A stretch of 64,000 nt of DNA from Entoloma clypeatum (GCA_963565915.1 OY751488.1:434001-498000), one strand, 5' to 3'. Shown: positions 11,872-25,370, counted from the stretch's first letter. The notes: generated by a model not told the origin, from the sequence alone. Program-made: numbers and translations.

Positions 11872-12632
11872 TCATATCGCTTAGGCTGAGGACACTGCAC
11901 TCAGGTCATGAACCTTGATGACACGTTCCAAGCCCTTGCGGCACCCTGAACCGGCCGAGGACTATGAAACATATCGATTCAGGATTGGTGACAGATCTAG
12001 AAAGGAATTGATTTACATGAAGAACCGTCCAGGGGGATGGGGAGTTCTTGGGTCAGATGCAGTGACCTCATGCTCATGTCCTTCCGCATCCTCCAAGCCC
12101 GAGTCATTAGACCTCGCGTTAGACCTCGCCCCTTCAAAATCAAAAGGGTAAAAATCCCTGATGTCGCGCTGGAGCGGTTAGGAAGAATTAATGTGATCAG
12201 TGGCAATCATATGTATTCAAAGCTCTGGATGCACATCAAAGCCGATCCGGGAAGTTAGATGGGACATTGGGCCTCTGGAAGGGAGTTTTTGAGAGGCTGT
12301 GTGATTGGCAGAGAACCTATGTCGGGGTTGGTTCAGCATGGTGGGCATAGTTGGGAGAGGCTGCTGATTCCCAGGAAAGGGTCGTGTGGGTTAAATGATC
12401 GTGAGGAAAGACCCCATGATCATTATAGATGACAATCAATTTAGCTTCAAAACAAGCTCAAAACAAGCTTTAGACCAATGAAATTGGACTGTAAAATATA
12501 GGAAATCATGATCATGGGCGGCATACAAACAATACATTGGGGATGACTGAGTACTTGCAGGATGGACATACAAAAGTAGCTAGAGGACGGTAGAGTGGTA
12601 GAGAAGCAGTATTAAGATTGCTGTAAAAAATT
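11872..12632. other. Intergenic, no gene supported
   Basis: Nothing convincing is encoded. Around 12443-12490 lies a short block (CTTCAAAACAAGC..TTAGACCAAT) that recurs inside hAT copy A near 15208-15245, so part of this stretch derives from the same repeat family. Confidence 0.4.
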
Positions 12633-13154
12633 TTAACCCAAGAAAATGTTGCATATCAGATTAGTACGCACATGCATCCAAATGTGGGTTGGCGGTTCGA
12701 CACCGGCATTGGTAGCTTCTTCAAATGCTTTGGTGAACCTGTAGGATTTTTTGATGAGAATTAACCACCGAAGTTCAGGAAAGAAGGACGCCCACCGGAT
12801 CACAGCTTTGTGGAGTATGGCAACTGGAGCACTGCAGCGGCTAAGGGTAGAGATGAAACTGCCATGCTGGAATACGACGACTTCGCCTTTGAAAAGGCGA
12901 CCTGTTTTTGCGGCCATGATGGGGGCGTTAGGGGGCAGGTCTTCATTCATATATCCAAAGATGATAAAGCGAAAGGGCCCCAGCTTGACACTCGCGCAAT
13001 GGAGGGCACCGCCATAGGTGGGGAAGATGGCCTCAGCGTTAATATAGGGTAGCTTGTTCCCCCGCCAGAGAGGGTGGGAAGTGCAATGAATGGTGACCAT
13101 GCGTACCCCGTCGATGGGGTACATGTATCCTGTCGCTTGCTTGACAACTACAGC

Positions 13155-15497
13155 TAGTGTTTGAGGGTTCGGTTCGGTTCGGTTTTTTGCCCCAAAAATG
13201 GGTGGACCAAGACCGGACCGGTCTTTCAATTACTCAGAAATACTATAGACCGAGACCGAACCGGGGGGAACCAGTCTCGGCATCTTATTTTGCTTGGACC
13301 GGACCGGTCCAAACTGGTCTGAACCGGTCGTAACTACGGTAATACACTAATAATTTAAAAATGTGTGTTGGGCGCGAGACGACGCCGTTGGACGTGAGTG
13401 GGGGGGCCGTTGGGCATGAGTCGAGGCCATGGGGCGCGAGTGAGGGGCCGTTGGTCGTGAGAGGAGGCCGCTGGACGTGAGAGTGGGCCGTGGCACGTGA
13501 GTGGGGAGCGTTGGGCGCGAGAAGGTGCCGTTGGGCATTAGAGAGGGCCGTTGCGCGCTAGCATGGGCCGTTGGGCACGACTCGTGGCAGTTGGGCACGA
13601 GGGGCGGCCGTTGCGCACGCGAGGGGGACCTTGGGCGTTAGAGGCGGCTGTTAGGCATGATGGGCGGCCGTTCGGCACGAAGGGAGGGCGCTGGGCGTTA
13701 AAGGGCGCCGTTGGGCACAAGAGGGGGCGTTGGGCGCGCAGGGAGGCCGTTTGGTGGTAGAGGGGGCCGTTGGGCGCGAAGGGAGGCCATTGGGCACGAG
13801 GGGCAGCCGTTGGGCGTGCAGGGACGCCGTTGGGCGTTAGAGGGGGCCGTTGGGCATGAAGGGGCATTAGAGGGGGGCGTTGGGCACGAAGGGAGGCCGT
13901 TGGGCATTGAAAGGGGCCGTTGGGCACAAGGGCCGTTGGGCAGTGGTAGTGGCCATTGGGCGGAAGTGGAGCCAGGTGGAGTGGAGGTGGGGGGATAAAA
14001 GAAGTGTGGGAACGTTTTGTTGGCTGTCTGTCGAATTATGGTTCGAGTTTCGGCGATTGCCGAAAGTGCTTGGCAGTCGATGCCGAGCGATGAGCATCAA
14101 TGAAACTCAAGGCCTCAATGCCCAAACTGTGGCATCACAGGCCGCAGATGTATTTGCTAACTTATGTAGAGATGTGTAGGAACCTATAAGAAGTAAATAT
14201 ACAGTTGGATACATGAACTATGTATAGTAGTGAGCCTGTATTCCAAAATTATACATCAAACATAGTCAAAATCATGATGCAACAGTGCATCATGGGTTTC
14301 CTCAAACACAAAAAACAAAATTTCCTTACTTCCTCCTTTCCACAACCACTTTAGTCTACATATACTGTACATATACTATTGAAACATGGCATGTACACCT
14401 ATTCAGACCATTCAAATAAAATTCAAGGACTTGATAAGGTGAATATAAGCAAAATAGGTCGAAAATTTGACCAAAAAATTTTGTTTCAGCTTTGGATTCT
14501 CCTCATTCAGGGGACCTCACAGCACATCTGTTTTTCAAATTTGGTGCATTCATTATGGAGATATAACACTTTTACTGAAATATGCACATTTCATCATTTC
14601 TATCTTATCTAGAGATCTAAAAATTATACAAGGTGTTTCAGAAGGTGAATACATATATATCAATGAGTTCTATCACTTCAAAATATTATTAGATCATGAG
14701 GAAGGCACCGCGCACGCCTGCGCGATGCATTTGCACATTGTTTACTGTTGTTTGGTGTAAAGCGTCGCATCGCTATATGCTCAAATCCGTGGCGAAAGTT
14801 CATAAAATAAATACATATTTACTGACATATGATACTCTGGTACATAATTGATATAGTCTGTAAGCTTACTTCCTCCTGTGTAGCCATATTAAGGAGAAAT
14901 GCGATATTTTTTGAGTTTGTTTACATATATTTGACACATTTGATGCGCGCATGTCGCGCATCATCCAACGTCGAATTGACGCATCCACCCATTGCTTGCT
15001 CCGCAATGAGAGGCACACAGATAGTACAAAAATAACACAGTAATAATAGTACAGATACAACAAAAATAGCACTGTAAACACAGATACAAAAAAATAACAC
15101 TGTAATCATATGTTTTAGCTATGTTTTCACCATGTTTCACTCAATTCTTAACCTTTGTGACTCTGAGAAAGAGTTTATATACAAGCTAGAAATGTATTCC
15201 ACTCAGTTGTAGCTTCAAAACAAGCCTTAGACCAATAAAATTGGACTATAAATATCTAGAATATTATGCAGATTACTGAAAAATCTCCAAAAATTGTAGA
15301 ATATTAGGGGGGGGGTTGGAGGTGTATCCCAAAGGGCAAAAAGACCGGTCTAAGTCAAAAAAAAAAATCTAGACTGAACTGCAGTCTAAATTTTCTAAAA
15401 CGTATAGACCTTAGACCGCGGTTCAGTCCAACGTGGTCTATTTTTCAGTTCAGTTCAGTCCGGTTCAGGTCTATGTAGACTGAACCTTCGAACACTA
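13155..15497 (+). mobile_element. Non-autonomous hAT element, copy A
   Basis: The 2343-bp element starts TAGTGTTTGAGGGTTCGG and ends in the inverted counterpart, whose reverse complement begins TAGTGTTCGAAGGTTCAG. The 8-bp TSD ACTACAGC is exact at 13147-13154 and 15498-15505. Both features are diagnostic of hAT elements. Inside are AC/CGG-rich subterminal repeats (GACCGAGACCGAACCGG-type), a 20-bp minisatellite, a GGCGATTGCC hairpin near 14055 and about 1 kb of AT-rich sequence shared with copies B and C. No transposase is encoded, so it depends on one supplied in trans. Confidence 0.93.
13370..13960 (+). repeat. GGCCGTTGGGC minisatellite in hAT A
   Basis: About 28 imperfect units near 20 bp, core GGCCGTTGGGC followed by RYGA-type spacer and a short purine run. 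The unit length is not a multiple of three and lacks stops in several frames, which creates spurious proline/alanine/arginine-rich open frames on both strands. Confidence 0.9.
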
Positions 15498-17447
15498 ACT
15501 ACAGCCTGTACATGTATCCAAATTAGATGAACATGTTAGAGATGTGGCCAATGAGATGATGTTGGCTCTCACCTCCTCAGACACTCTGCGTTCGCTGGAA
15601 GAACAGTGGGTGCAGTCACTCTGGACTCGAAGAGAACAAGACAGCTGTTTGGGAAGTGAGTAGAGAGGATGAGGAGTAAGGACAAGACAGATGTTTGGGA
15701 AGTGAGTAGAAAGGATGAGGAGTAAGGACAAGACCCGTCAACCTTTATAGATCTAGATGGCGACACATGAAGAAATTGTGATTATTTTCTACTTCAGAAT
15801 TTTCTGGCCATGGACGCGCCGTCTTTCGTGAAACTCCTTCAAATCAGAAGCTCCGTCCCAAGGCGTGTTAATCGGTGGTCATGGGACGCGCAAAGCCCTT
15901 TGTTGGTTGAACCTCGAGGTTAGGGTGAGACTCCAAGTATGTTCATCAGCTAGGCGATCATAAGATTAAATGGTTGATGACAATCATTCGGAACATCCTT
16001 CTGCAGTCCATATCAGCTCATACGCGGCAAAACACGCTCGCCCTCTACACAGAGAACCCCTAGGCTGTTCTATTCTGAAGCATCAACGCCTATAGCGAAC
16101 ATCAGGGTCCGAACGATCTTTGATAATGAGTGTGTCCTGACCAGGTTTATGGCATGCAGTTGGGCCACCCTGGTGGCCATGCAAACACCATCCATGGTAC
16201 CGAAAAAAGGAAGGACAAGGGTAAGTCTAAATGAGGGTTGCACAGACATGACGTATGCATACATGCTTGCCGAAAAAATTGCATAATCTGGGGTGACCTC
16301 GTGTGTTGCATGTGACGTCTAAGGCACGTCGTCCAACCTCAGATGGAGATCTGTGGTCAAGAGTTGAAATACAGCTAATTATCATTCCATTCCATACCAC
16401 CTCACGGATATCATGGCCTTCATAAGAAAGCCAATGTTGGGGAGAAGGCCTGAATGGCTGTCCTCCAGCATCAGGCGGAGCGTCATGGCAGTAAGTTTTG
16501 CGGCAGACAGGAAGTATTTAGCAACCGGGGACGACAAAGGCCTGGTGGTTGTGAGTTCAATAACACTTTCCATGAACCAAGCAAGGAGTTGAATGACTTG
16601 CCAGATCTATGAAATGAACAATTGGAGGCCGGATATCCCATTATGAGCTTAGCATGGAATCTGAGGACCAAATATTCACGCAGGCTTGTTGTTGGCATTC
16701 AGAATGGGAACATCATCAGGATGAGGGTCGGCGTGGGTTTAGATTCTGAGGTGAAAAATCAGATCCACTTCAGCATTCTAAAATGACTGGCCGACGTTAC
16801 GTAGATCAAGCTCGATCGCCTTGATGGGTGTATAGAAATCCTGAGCTTCAATTGTGTAGGTACCCAACTGGCTGCTTCAGATGGGAAGCAGGCTGTTTTA
16901 TACAAGGTCATGCAGTTTGGTATGAAACAATGGTCGGGATGATGTGAAGCAGGCTAATTTGTGACAGTAGATTCAGAAGAACTTCCCTGAGAAACAAACT
17001 TCTCCTTCCCAATGATTGGTCGAGAACTGGCAACTATCTGCAACATACATTTTTTACAAGGGGAGAGATTAATTGTCACCGTGATGGAGTCGCAAATTGG
17101 AATCTGGTGTGCAGGTCATTTGCACAGATTATAAACTGACCTCAGCCACAACATTTTGTCAGGGTTTTTTCTTCCAAGGCACCTTACAACATGTTAGGGC
17201 TGTTCAGAAGGAGGGAGCAGCAAGTCTTGATGTGAGCCCAACTGAGTCCGCCACCATATGACAGGCGCTAACTCATCAACAGGGGGCATTCCACTCTTTC
17301 TCCTTCCGGGAAGATCCTAGCAGTTACGAACTTCTTGGATGGAATTGATTGGTTTGACGTCGAGAAGGGGGAGTATGTCGTCACTATGAAATATGATGTC
17401 AAGAACTGTGTTCCTGTCAACATCAAGTTTATCGTTGAGGAAACCGC

Positions 17448-18515
17448 TGAAAAGCAAGTTTGTGACGAGCGCCGAAAATGCGAGAGACTCTGGTCAGAGC
17501 TCTACAAACACCTCAAACACCCAACAACACTCTCAACAAATAGTTCTAGGGGTGGTGGGAAAGAACCACTTATTTCATAAGTAGGTTTGGTTCGTTTGCC
17601 TTTGTAGAATATCAACTCGCGAGCGCGCGTCAATATTCTGAGTGTAATTCAATAATATAAAATTAAGGAATTGGATTTTTGTCAGAGACGGTTCACTGAG
17701 TGCACGGAGCTAAGAGACAGAAGAGGGAGCCTCGTTCTAATCTACTGTACATGGCAGGAAACTACAGGCCTTCATACACAGAGAGCATTCAAAAATAAAT
17801 AAAGTTTATCACAAGTAAATGTCCAAAATCAAATAGGTAACTAATTTAATAGCCTTCCGAAGCTTGGTATATGTTATTTCCATAAGTTTTCCATTCGTCA
17901 AGAGGGTTACGGACCCTAGCGGAGAGGAGTGTCGTCAATGCGTCCACGCGCGAGCATTCTAGAGCGCCGCATCAATATTGATCGGGACGATCAAATCCCC
18001 GGTTGCCATCGATCAAGGGTCCGAAGTGTCAGGACCGGATCCTGTCCATCAAAAGCGATCAACGACCCCGTTTCCAGGGTGCATCCTATTTCCGGTAAGT
18101 TCACATGGCTCGGCATCACGGCATCAGTGATCGGCCACCTTGTTCTGTGATGCATTCGGTACAGTGCGTCGTGTTCAAGATAATAAATCCCCCATGCCTC
18201 TGATTGTCCATATATAGTAATAGTCAATGGATAGGGTGATAGACCATAGAATATTGGTATTAATGTTGGGTCCCCTCAATGGTCTTATCCATTAAGAATA
18301 GAATTATTGTGTCAAGTCTATGGTTAAGCCCTCAGAATGTGACTGTTCCTATGATCATGACTAAAGGTGGTCCAGTGGTATGTAGACTCTCTAGGTAGCC
18401 AGTAGTACCATCAGTTCCAATAGAATGTGTTTAATGGGAGCAACATTATATTCTTTTATTGATAAAAGTGTGGGATTTATGTATTTTCATGCACAGCTGC
18501 ACAGCAGTCGTATCA
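17448..18515 (-). repeat. 3' LTR of the gag-only element
   Basis: This is the left copy of the 1068-bp direct repeat. On the minus strand it starts TGATACGACT and has a TATATATG box (near 18213-18220 on the plus strand). It follows the polypurine tract. Confidence 0.9.
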
Positions 18516-18879
18516 TCTCCCCCACACTAAAAACAGATTGTCCCCAATCATCAGGGTGGACTGTTTTTGGGTCAACAGGTTCATTATTTCGTCAAAATCT
18601 TTTAAGTTTATTTCGCATTTTTCCCTTTTTATTTACTAGTCCGGGTTAATGGACGAGCAAACGGCGGGGTACTCTCTTTGCATCCAGTAACAGTGCGGAC
18701 CGTCAGAGAGCTGCAACAGCTCTGCCTTCAGTCGAGCATGTGTGAGTGGCCCGGTGTTTACTATGCTTGACGCCAGTTCTCACGGTTCTGTTTGTAGCAA
18801 CTCATTTAAGTCGCGTGCATCAGGTGATCAATTGGTCATCTGTTAATTCGGTCACGGTATCAACAATGATTAATCAACA

Positions 18880-21480
18880 ATGCGCAGTGCGTGGGACTTT
18901 GTCCTTGGTCTCTTTTGCTTCCGTCTCTCACTTCATCGAGTTTCGTTCGACACAGTGGGTAAGTCGGGTCTTCTTTCATTCTATTCATTTAATTCATTTG
19001 AACCTTTCCAGGTCCATGCAGATTTCGAACAACGGATCGTCAAGACCGTTCGAGCGAGCCATTTCAGATTCAGGGCCGACGCGCCGGGTAGGGACCAGAG
19101 CGTTGGCGTGGGTCAATTTCGGTAGCCAGTGGGTCTTTGCATTGCATCAATGCAACCTTATGGGTATGCTGGTTTTTTTGTGCATAGATCGTTTGTTCAA
19201 CATGATCGTCGGCTTCACCGACCCTGTCCGGTTTTGGATTCTGGATTCAGGAAAGACATGCTGTCTTTCCTAATGGCCCGACCTGGTGTCGGTCGTTCCC
19301 GTTCGTTCCGGTACGGTTTCGTTTGTCCATATCAAGATCAAGAAATTTTCGTCCAGTGCACGCCTGTTACAAGCGGCGCTTTGTTCCGACGGTACGATTT
19401 TCAACTGTCTCGATGTTGTTCAACACCGTTCGGTCAAAATCGCAAAATCTCAGGCCAAGTCCAGCCGTTCGCGAGCCGGCGATAGACCGAAATTGAGCTC
19501 AGGCATTGTCAATCACCAAGTACCCGACAATCAATCTGGCGGTAAGACTTTGTCAATCTCAGAGGGGCAAGACAGGGCAAGACAAGGTGTGTAATCACAC
19601 TCCTCCCTCCCCAGGCAAGAAGATCTGACTCTCCGAGTCATAGCGTTCCAGCACGTCAAGCTCGAACTCGATGCATTTCAAGTCCACGTCTACTGAGCGT
19701 CTCCGGTTGCAAGTCCAGCTCATTCTGTGCGATACGAAGCACGGCGGACACACGTTTACTGTCTACCAGACGAGGTATGCCGTCCTTTTGTTCACTTGTC
19801 GCCCTCTGTTTAATGGCAGCCAATCAAGGTGTGGGGATGCTTTCAATAGCAATCCTAGGGTTTTGTTTCAAGGCAGAGAGGCCAGGTAAGCTCCTCTGAA
19901 TGTTTATCTGACAGGGATGACTCGGCAGAGGCTACCAGTTCGAGAGGCGCTGCTTGGTACGGGCAGAACCGGGACACCACCAAGTCCTTACGACCAGGTA
20001 TGTTCATTGTACATGTATCACCGCCTGTCACATTCAATTCGGCAAACTGTTTGCTTTGTTTTCGGCCAAAAGGCGACAGTACCAAAGTCCTCAAGACCAG
20101 GTATGTTGTCCTCACATCCAATCATAGTCATTTTCGGTTCACAAACAATTTCCAGCATCCTAGGGACGTCAATAAGTACGAACGTCTCATTTCAACTGTG
20201 GGGCGGTGGGCCGGTGAGTGGGCCTTTCGGGTCATTGCAGAAGGTAGAACAAGCTATGGTCTGCTCGCATATGAGGTGTGTCACCTTCGCGGCAACACAC
20301 GGTGTTTTGAGAGGGTGAGTAAGGTAGCCTTATCGTCCGTTCCAGAGTCAAATCTAACAGCTCGTTCTCATTCAGGATGGCTGCGTAGGCATTGTACACT
20401 GGAGTAGCCACGGACGTCGTCCTTTTCACATTCGCTATTTTATTTCACAAGACAACCCACTCGGAGTAGTACTCCCAGTGCGGTACGGGTCAGTCAATCC
20501 TCGCTGGAGTAGTACTCCCCGCGACGGAACAAGTTTGGTGGATTCGTAGGTTGACGAGGGCGTCTTCGACTTGGCTAGGTTTCAGTCCTTGCCTCGTTGG
20601 TTGAGCAGGTGCGTACTTTCGATCAAATCTCACCCTCATGCTCATTTTCGTTCCATAGTTCATGTTTACCGTCAATGTTCATTCAAGAACATTGAGGAAT
20701 GGTCCGTACATGTTAGATCTCCACTCAGATTCGTGAGGTGAGTCCGTTCCTTCGTTGATAAGCTGTCAAGCTTAGCATAAACGCTAGTCCAGCGTTACCG
20801 AATCAAATGAGCGATGTTCCTGCTCAAGGGTCTCAAGGACAGGGTTTTCACGAGGGGATTTCCTCTGACAAGCTGGGGACGTTGGGCTAGTCGCCCTTTT
20901 GTGTCAAGTCTTTTGCCATGAGACGAAGGCCTTCAGTGTCACGTCACCGCGTCTTCTAAGGCAATTAGGGTGCGTCTTTCTCTTTGCCTTTATCACGAAA
21001 ATGTTCCAATGTTCCATTCTATTTACAGTGGTCAGTAAAGCTGTCTCCTCTGGTCCACATCATAGACTTCGCTTTTTCGGAGAACCAGGTGTGCAACTCG
21101 GTGAAATTACACCTTATTCGTAACTTCTAATTCACAGTTCAGTTCCACAGTCAGTATTCAATCAAAAACAACACGACGGGCCCTGTGCGATGTAATTTCA
21201 ATAATCGCAAGGTGGGTTCAACCCTTTTCTATGCGGCGCTGAAACAATCAAACTGAATTCGTCGCTAGTCCATCATCAGAATCAACTGGCGATGTCTTTG
21301 GCATTTCAAGACACCGGAGTTCCATGGGAGGTCCCTCTCATCCTTCCAGCGGGTCAGGCGCGATCGGTCTAGCCTTTCCATCGTGAAGGCCTTTACGGTA
21401 ATGAGTGGGCTTTCGGCACCACATCATCAGCACGAATGGTAAGCCTTGTCAAATTTCATTGACTTTTGAGGCGAAACGCT
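18880..21480 (+). other. Intron-rich gene-like region antisense to Gag
   Basis: On the plus strand, donor-acceptor pairs recur every 100-200 bp. Examples are 18959-19011 (GTAAGT..CCAG, 53 nt), 19775-19828 (GTATGC..AAG, 54 nt), and donors at about 19998, 20100, 20314, 20608, 20738 and 20970 with pyrimidine-rich acceptors behind them. Exon-like pieces between them are open, for example 20156-20312 (HPRDVNKYERLISTVGRWAG) and 20376-20550 (DGCVGIVHWSSHGRRPFHIR), and stops that do occur fit C-to-T changes of CAG or CGA. I cannot assign a family, and some joins are ambiguous in phase. It could be a captured host gene, an accessory antisense gene, or chance. Confidence 0.4.
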
Positions 21481-22189
21481 CAATCGTTCCTTGCCCCACA
21501 GGTCTATTCTTTTGAAGGTTCGGAGTGCAAACATTGGCGATCTATTTCGTAGATGCCAGTAGTACCTGTAGTCACAATGTACATTTTCATTCATACGATC
21601 TGCGGTGAGCTAAGATCCAGGGCCAGGATGCCAAGGTATGGCTTCCGGTCTACTGCCTTATAACTGATTCAAGTCTGGCTCATCGTCGAGGTATGTATCA
21701 TTATCGTCCAGTTGATTGTGTCTAATGTTCTCAAATTCATCAGGAAAAATCATTTAGCTACTTTGAGCTCAGCCACGTTCCATAGCATTGGTAGCTGTTT
21801 GTAGCCATCAGTGCTAGTCAGTAGCTGTTTGTAGTGATAATATTGTTATGTAACCATGGCAAAAGGTCTGGAGATCTACGAACGTTGTCACATTGAATGT
21901 GGTCAAAATTATCATTCATCCTCACCAAAATGCTACAAACAAATGAAACTTTGAATATCTAAGGAGGTCCGTTACTTTCCGCTGATTTCAGATTTTTTGA
22001 ACCAGCCTTCCCACCGATTAAGGGGGGTCCTGTCTTGATGCTGACACAACAAAAAAGTTAACAAGTCATTTCGGACTCCGCCTGATTTAAGGTTTCTGTT
22101 GTCAACTGTAAGTTTTTCGTTCCCAACCGCCATCATCCCTGCTCTCTACCTCCGCCCTTCATCGTCAATTCTCGTGCTGTGGCGTCCTC

Positions 22190-22990
22190 GTCTGCCGAAC
22201 GGCTTTCTCTCGTGCCTAACGGCCTTCACTCACGCCCAACGGCGTCCTTTCTTGCCTAACTGCGTCCTTTCTTGCCCAACAGCTTTCTCGCGTGCCCAAC
22301 GGCCTCCTCACGCACTCAACGACCACCTCTCATCCCAAACGGCTTCCCCATGCCTCCAAACGGCTCCCCCCGTGCCCTACAAATGGCTCCCCCCCTCCCC
22401 CGGCCCTATGGCTCCCTCGCGTGCCCAACGGTCTCCTCGCGTGCCCAACGACCGCCTCTCGTCCCCAACGGCTCCCTCGCGTGCCCAACGGCCTCCTTGC
22501 GTGCTCAACAACCGCCTCCCCAAACGGTCATCAATCGTCTCTCGCCCCAAACGGCTGCCTCTCGTCCCCTACGGCTTCCTCGCGTGCCCAACGACCGTCT
22601 CTGGTCTCCCATGGCCGTCTCTCGCCTCCAACGGCTCCCTGCCGCCCCCAACGGCCTCCTCTTGCCTCCAATGGCTGCCTCTCGTCTCCAACGGCTGCCC
22701 CTCGTCCCCTACGGCTTCCCTGCATGCCCAACGGCCGTCTCTCGCCCCCAACTGCCTCCTCTCAGCCTCAACGGCCGCCTCTCCTCCCCTATGGCCTCCC
22801 CGCGTGCCCAACGACTTCCTCACGCCCCCAAACGGCTCCCCGCGTGCCGACGGCTGCCTCTTGTCCCCAACGGCTCCCTCGCGTGCCCAACGGCACCGAT
22901 CACGACCGCCTCTCGTCCCCTACGGCCTCCTCGCGTGCCCAACAACTGCCTCACGCCCCAAAACGGCTCCCCCTGTGCCCTACGGCACCG
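22190..22990 (-). repeat. Minisatellite within the gag-only element
   Basis: About 40 units of a 20-21 bp CCCAACGGC-type repeat (reverse complement GCCGTTGGG). It is the same core as the hAT arrays but in the opposite orientation on the plus strand. Long proline/arginine-rich open frames here are artefacts of the repeat. Confidence 0.88.
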
Positions 22991-23727
22991 ACCGAGGATG
23001 ACGGCGACGAGGCCCCCACAACAACACCCCCTCTCGCTCGCAAACGCGAGGGGGGGTAGTACAATTAAGTAATTATGATACTCACGGTAATACCTGTATT
23101 CGTAGTTGGTCGCATTTTTGTAAGTATAATAACCACAATACAATTTATTTAAAATTCATGTACCCTGTCATGCATGGCTGTATTGAAAGCAAGGAGTGGT
23201 CCATAGTGTTTGTAGTCCTCGTAGCTGCTCTCTACCAAGAGGTCCAGAGAGCTATGGTATCTAAGCACATGGCTATGGAGAGCTACGGAACACTACATAA
23301 AGGGGACTTGTGTACCTGGGTACTCGAGATACTGACCTCCCATACTTCTATGGACCCATGTGAATTTTTCCTGATGTTAGATGTCCAGTTGAGGCTTTCC
23401 AGTCCCTTCGGATTCTATGTTCAAATCCTCCGGACTTGGTTGTTCAATTTTCCTTCAGCGGAGACATCTCGGCTGCAAGTTCGAGATGGTTTGCTTGGTA
23501 TAGGCCGAATCTCAACGCACTACTGAGTCCTCAAGACTAGCTGCGTGGTTCGTGCCTTTTGTTTCATTAATTCCGAGTGCCAGTTCAATTGGTTCCTTGA
23601 CGAACCTGTCTAAGTCCGTCTTGGTCCGTTCTTTTCCGATGATCTTTTTAATTCGATTTTTCTAAGTTTCCTACAGATACATGTCCAACATCGCCATCTG
23701 ACTCATTTCATAGAGCGTGGGTCGCGA

Positions 23728-25370
23728 TTATTGAGATCCTTGTAAGGCCTTCTCAACACTTTCCTGAGTCGAAAGGTTCATCATTCTGGCTAACATTGTC
23801 ATGAACTCCATAGATTTCGAATCAACTGTCATTGGCAGGGGCTGAACGGCTGGTTGAGGTACGCTATGCAGGATTTGTGGGTCGACTGGTACTGACATGT
23901 CCACTTGTCCAGTTGTAGCCACCGCTTTCCACATGTCGCGTTCATCAGCCGCGCGTCTAGTCTTTTCCTGCAACTCCGAGATAAGTTTGTCTTGCTTATC
24001 TTGTACATTTGAATTGAATATTGGCCGCTGAAGGGTAACTATGCCATCAGGCATAAGATCCACAATGTCATTGTCGGGAAGTTTCTCGATGAAGAACTGG
24101 CCCTGGTTATTCCATTGCCGATCTTGTATATTCTGATTCGATTGAAGTGTGACCAGGCCATTCGGGGCTAGGTCCACGATTCCATCTTCGGGGAGGTTCT
24201 CGATGAAGAACCCCTCCTGGTGCTGGTCTGGTAAGTTCCGGTTGGATTGCAGCATGATAATACCGTCATCGGGAAGATTTTCGATGACGAACTGCTTTCG
24301 GTCTTTCCAGAGCCTATCCACACGATCTTTCAGTGACAAGTGGAAAGGTTCCCTTGGAAAACCTTTTTCATCCACGTTTGTTCCTTTGCCGTAAGTCTCA
24401 ATGTTTCCTTCAGCTCTGTCGGCAGCTAGGAATTGACAGTCGGCGACAAAATGTCCAACACTCCAGCAATAGTAGCATTTGCGGACGGATGTTAGACTCG
24501 GTCGGTTGGTCTTAGTACCAGCCTCGTCTTTGTGCCGCGAATTCAACAAGGTATGGATCGTTTCAATTGATCTAACCGTTTCTTCATGTCGCTGACTATT
24601 TTCCTTATACATGTTGACAAGTATGTCTGTCATCTTAGCCATCGATTCATTTAGATCCTCAAGGAGCTGCACCACCCGGTCAAAAGAGGTAGCAGACTCC
24701 ATGGGTCTTGGTAAGCTCATTCTATTCAAATTGGTAGACCTAACAGCCATTCCAGAAGTACCAGCTGCGGTAATGGTACGGTAACTATCAGCTGATCGTA
24801 CCAAGTCCTCCAAGACTTTGAGCAAGGTCTCGAAATCAATCGGGTCTGTATGGTGACACAGATTTCTTTCCGGCTCTGTGCCAGTTGAACTAATGTCCTT
24901 CAAAGACTTCTGTGACATCTGCCACATCACGGTCCTTTTCAATTCAGGGTCAAGACAGTTCAAAAACTTGGCGACGATTTCTCGATTCGGGATACAGCCT
25001 CCACGTAAGAGCTTTCGTCCCTCAAATTTAAATCCTCTGATGAACTCCAACATTACAGACAGATTCTCATTCGATAACAGAGTCGACTTAGCACACAACC
25101 TGTCAAGGCGCACGATCGATCCCTCGAGACTATCGGTCGCTTTGGGGTAGTGACTGATCAATTCCTCTGTGAAGTCTTCGAAGGAACCACCTTCTGACGG
25201 GTAAGTGTCTAAGACAGTCTCATCTGCACTATGCTAATCAGCATAATATCTTAGCCAATCCTTCCTTTCTTGGTCATTCGCGACACTGGCACGTATCAAC
25301 TCTTTCGCGACATCCTCAATATAACGAAGTAATTCCTCGGGCCGATTCCTATCAAAGAACGGTGCCTTGG
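23728..25370 (-). pseudogene. Gag with zinc knuckle and repeated C-terminus (broken)
   Basis: The frame reads FFDRNRPEELLRYIEDV (near 25360), a fungal Gypsy capsid signature, then meets TAG at 25236-25234 and continues 477 codons from 25161. The capsid region is followed by a CCHC knuckle CYYCWSVGHFVADC (about residue 229 of that run), which binds RNA. After it, a motif like FFIENLPDDGIVDL occurs three times before a coiled-coil-like end. A further proline-rich N-terminal stretch (25568-25296) is in another frame, so there is also a frameshift near 25370. No protease follows. Confidence 0.85.

Larger units (their letters stand above)
12660..17300 (-). pseudogene. Unidentified multi-exon host gene split by hAT A
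   Basis: Minus-strand exon-like stretches are seen at 16573-16382 (IELTTTRPLSSPVAKYFLSA, ending at a GTGAGG donor), 16264-16070 (FFGTMDGVCMATRVAQLHAI) and, beyond hAT A, 13146-12690 (VVKQATGYMYPIDGVRMVTI to FFPELRWL). The intron before the last exon runs 15572-15506 (67 nt), with a GTGAGA donor, CTAAC branch-like site and ACAG acceptor. hAT A sits within the first eight bases of the following exon, so its TSD is the exon start. The product is unknown; whether all stretches belong to one gene is inference. Confidence 0.45.

Noticed and set aside
13347..13998. Long open frames with PTAS.AQRPP-type repeats on both strands (also at 22099-23072, 46696-47108, 48098-48513, 56470-57011)
   Set aside because: They are translations of the 20-bp minisatellite, open in several frames at once and without conserved starts. 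No protein is supported.
17335..17447. Coding frame running into the left LTR (WFDVEKGEYVVTMKYDVKNC) as part of the gag-only element
   Set aside because: It lies outside the 1068-bp repeat and differs from the right flank; it is external flank of unknown nature.
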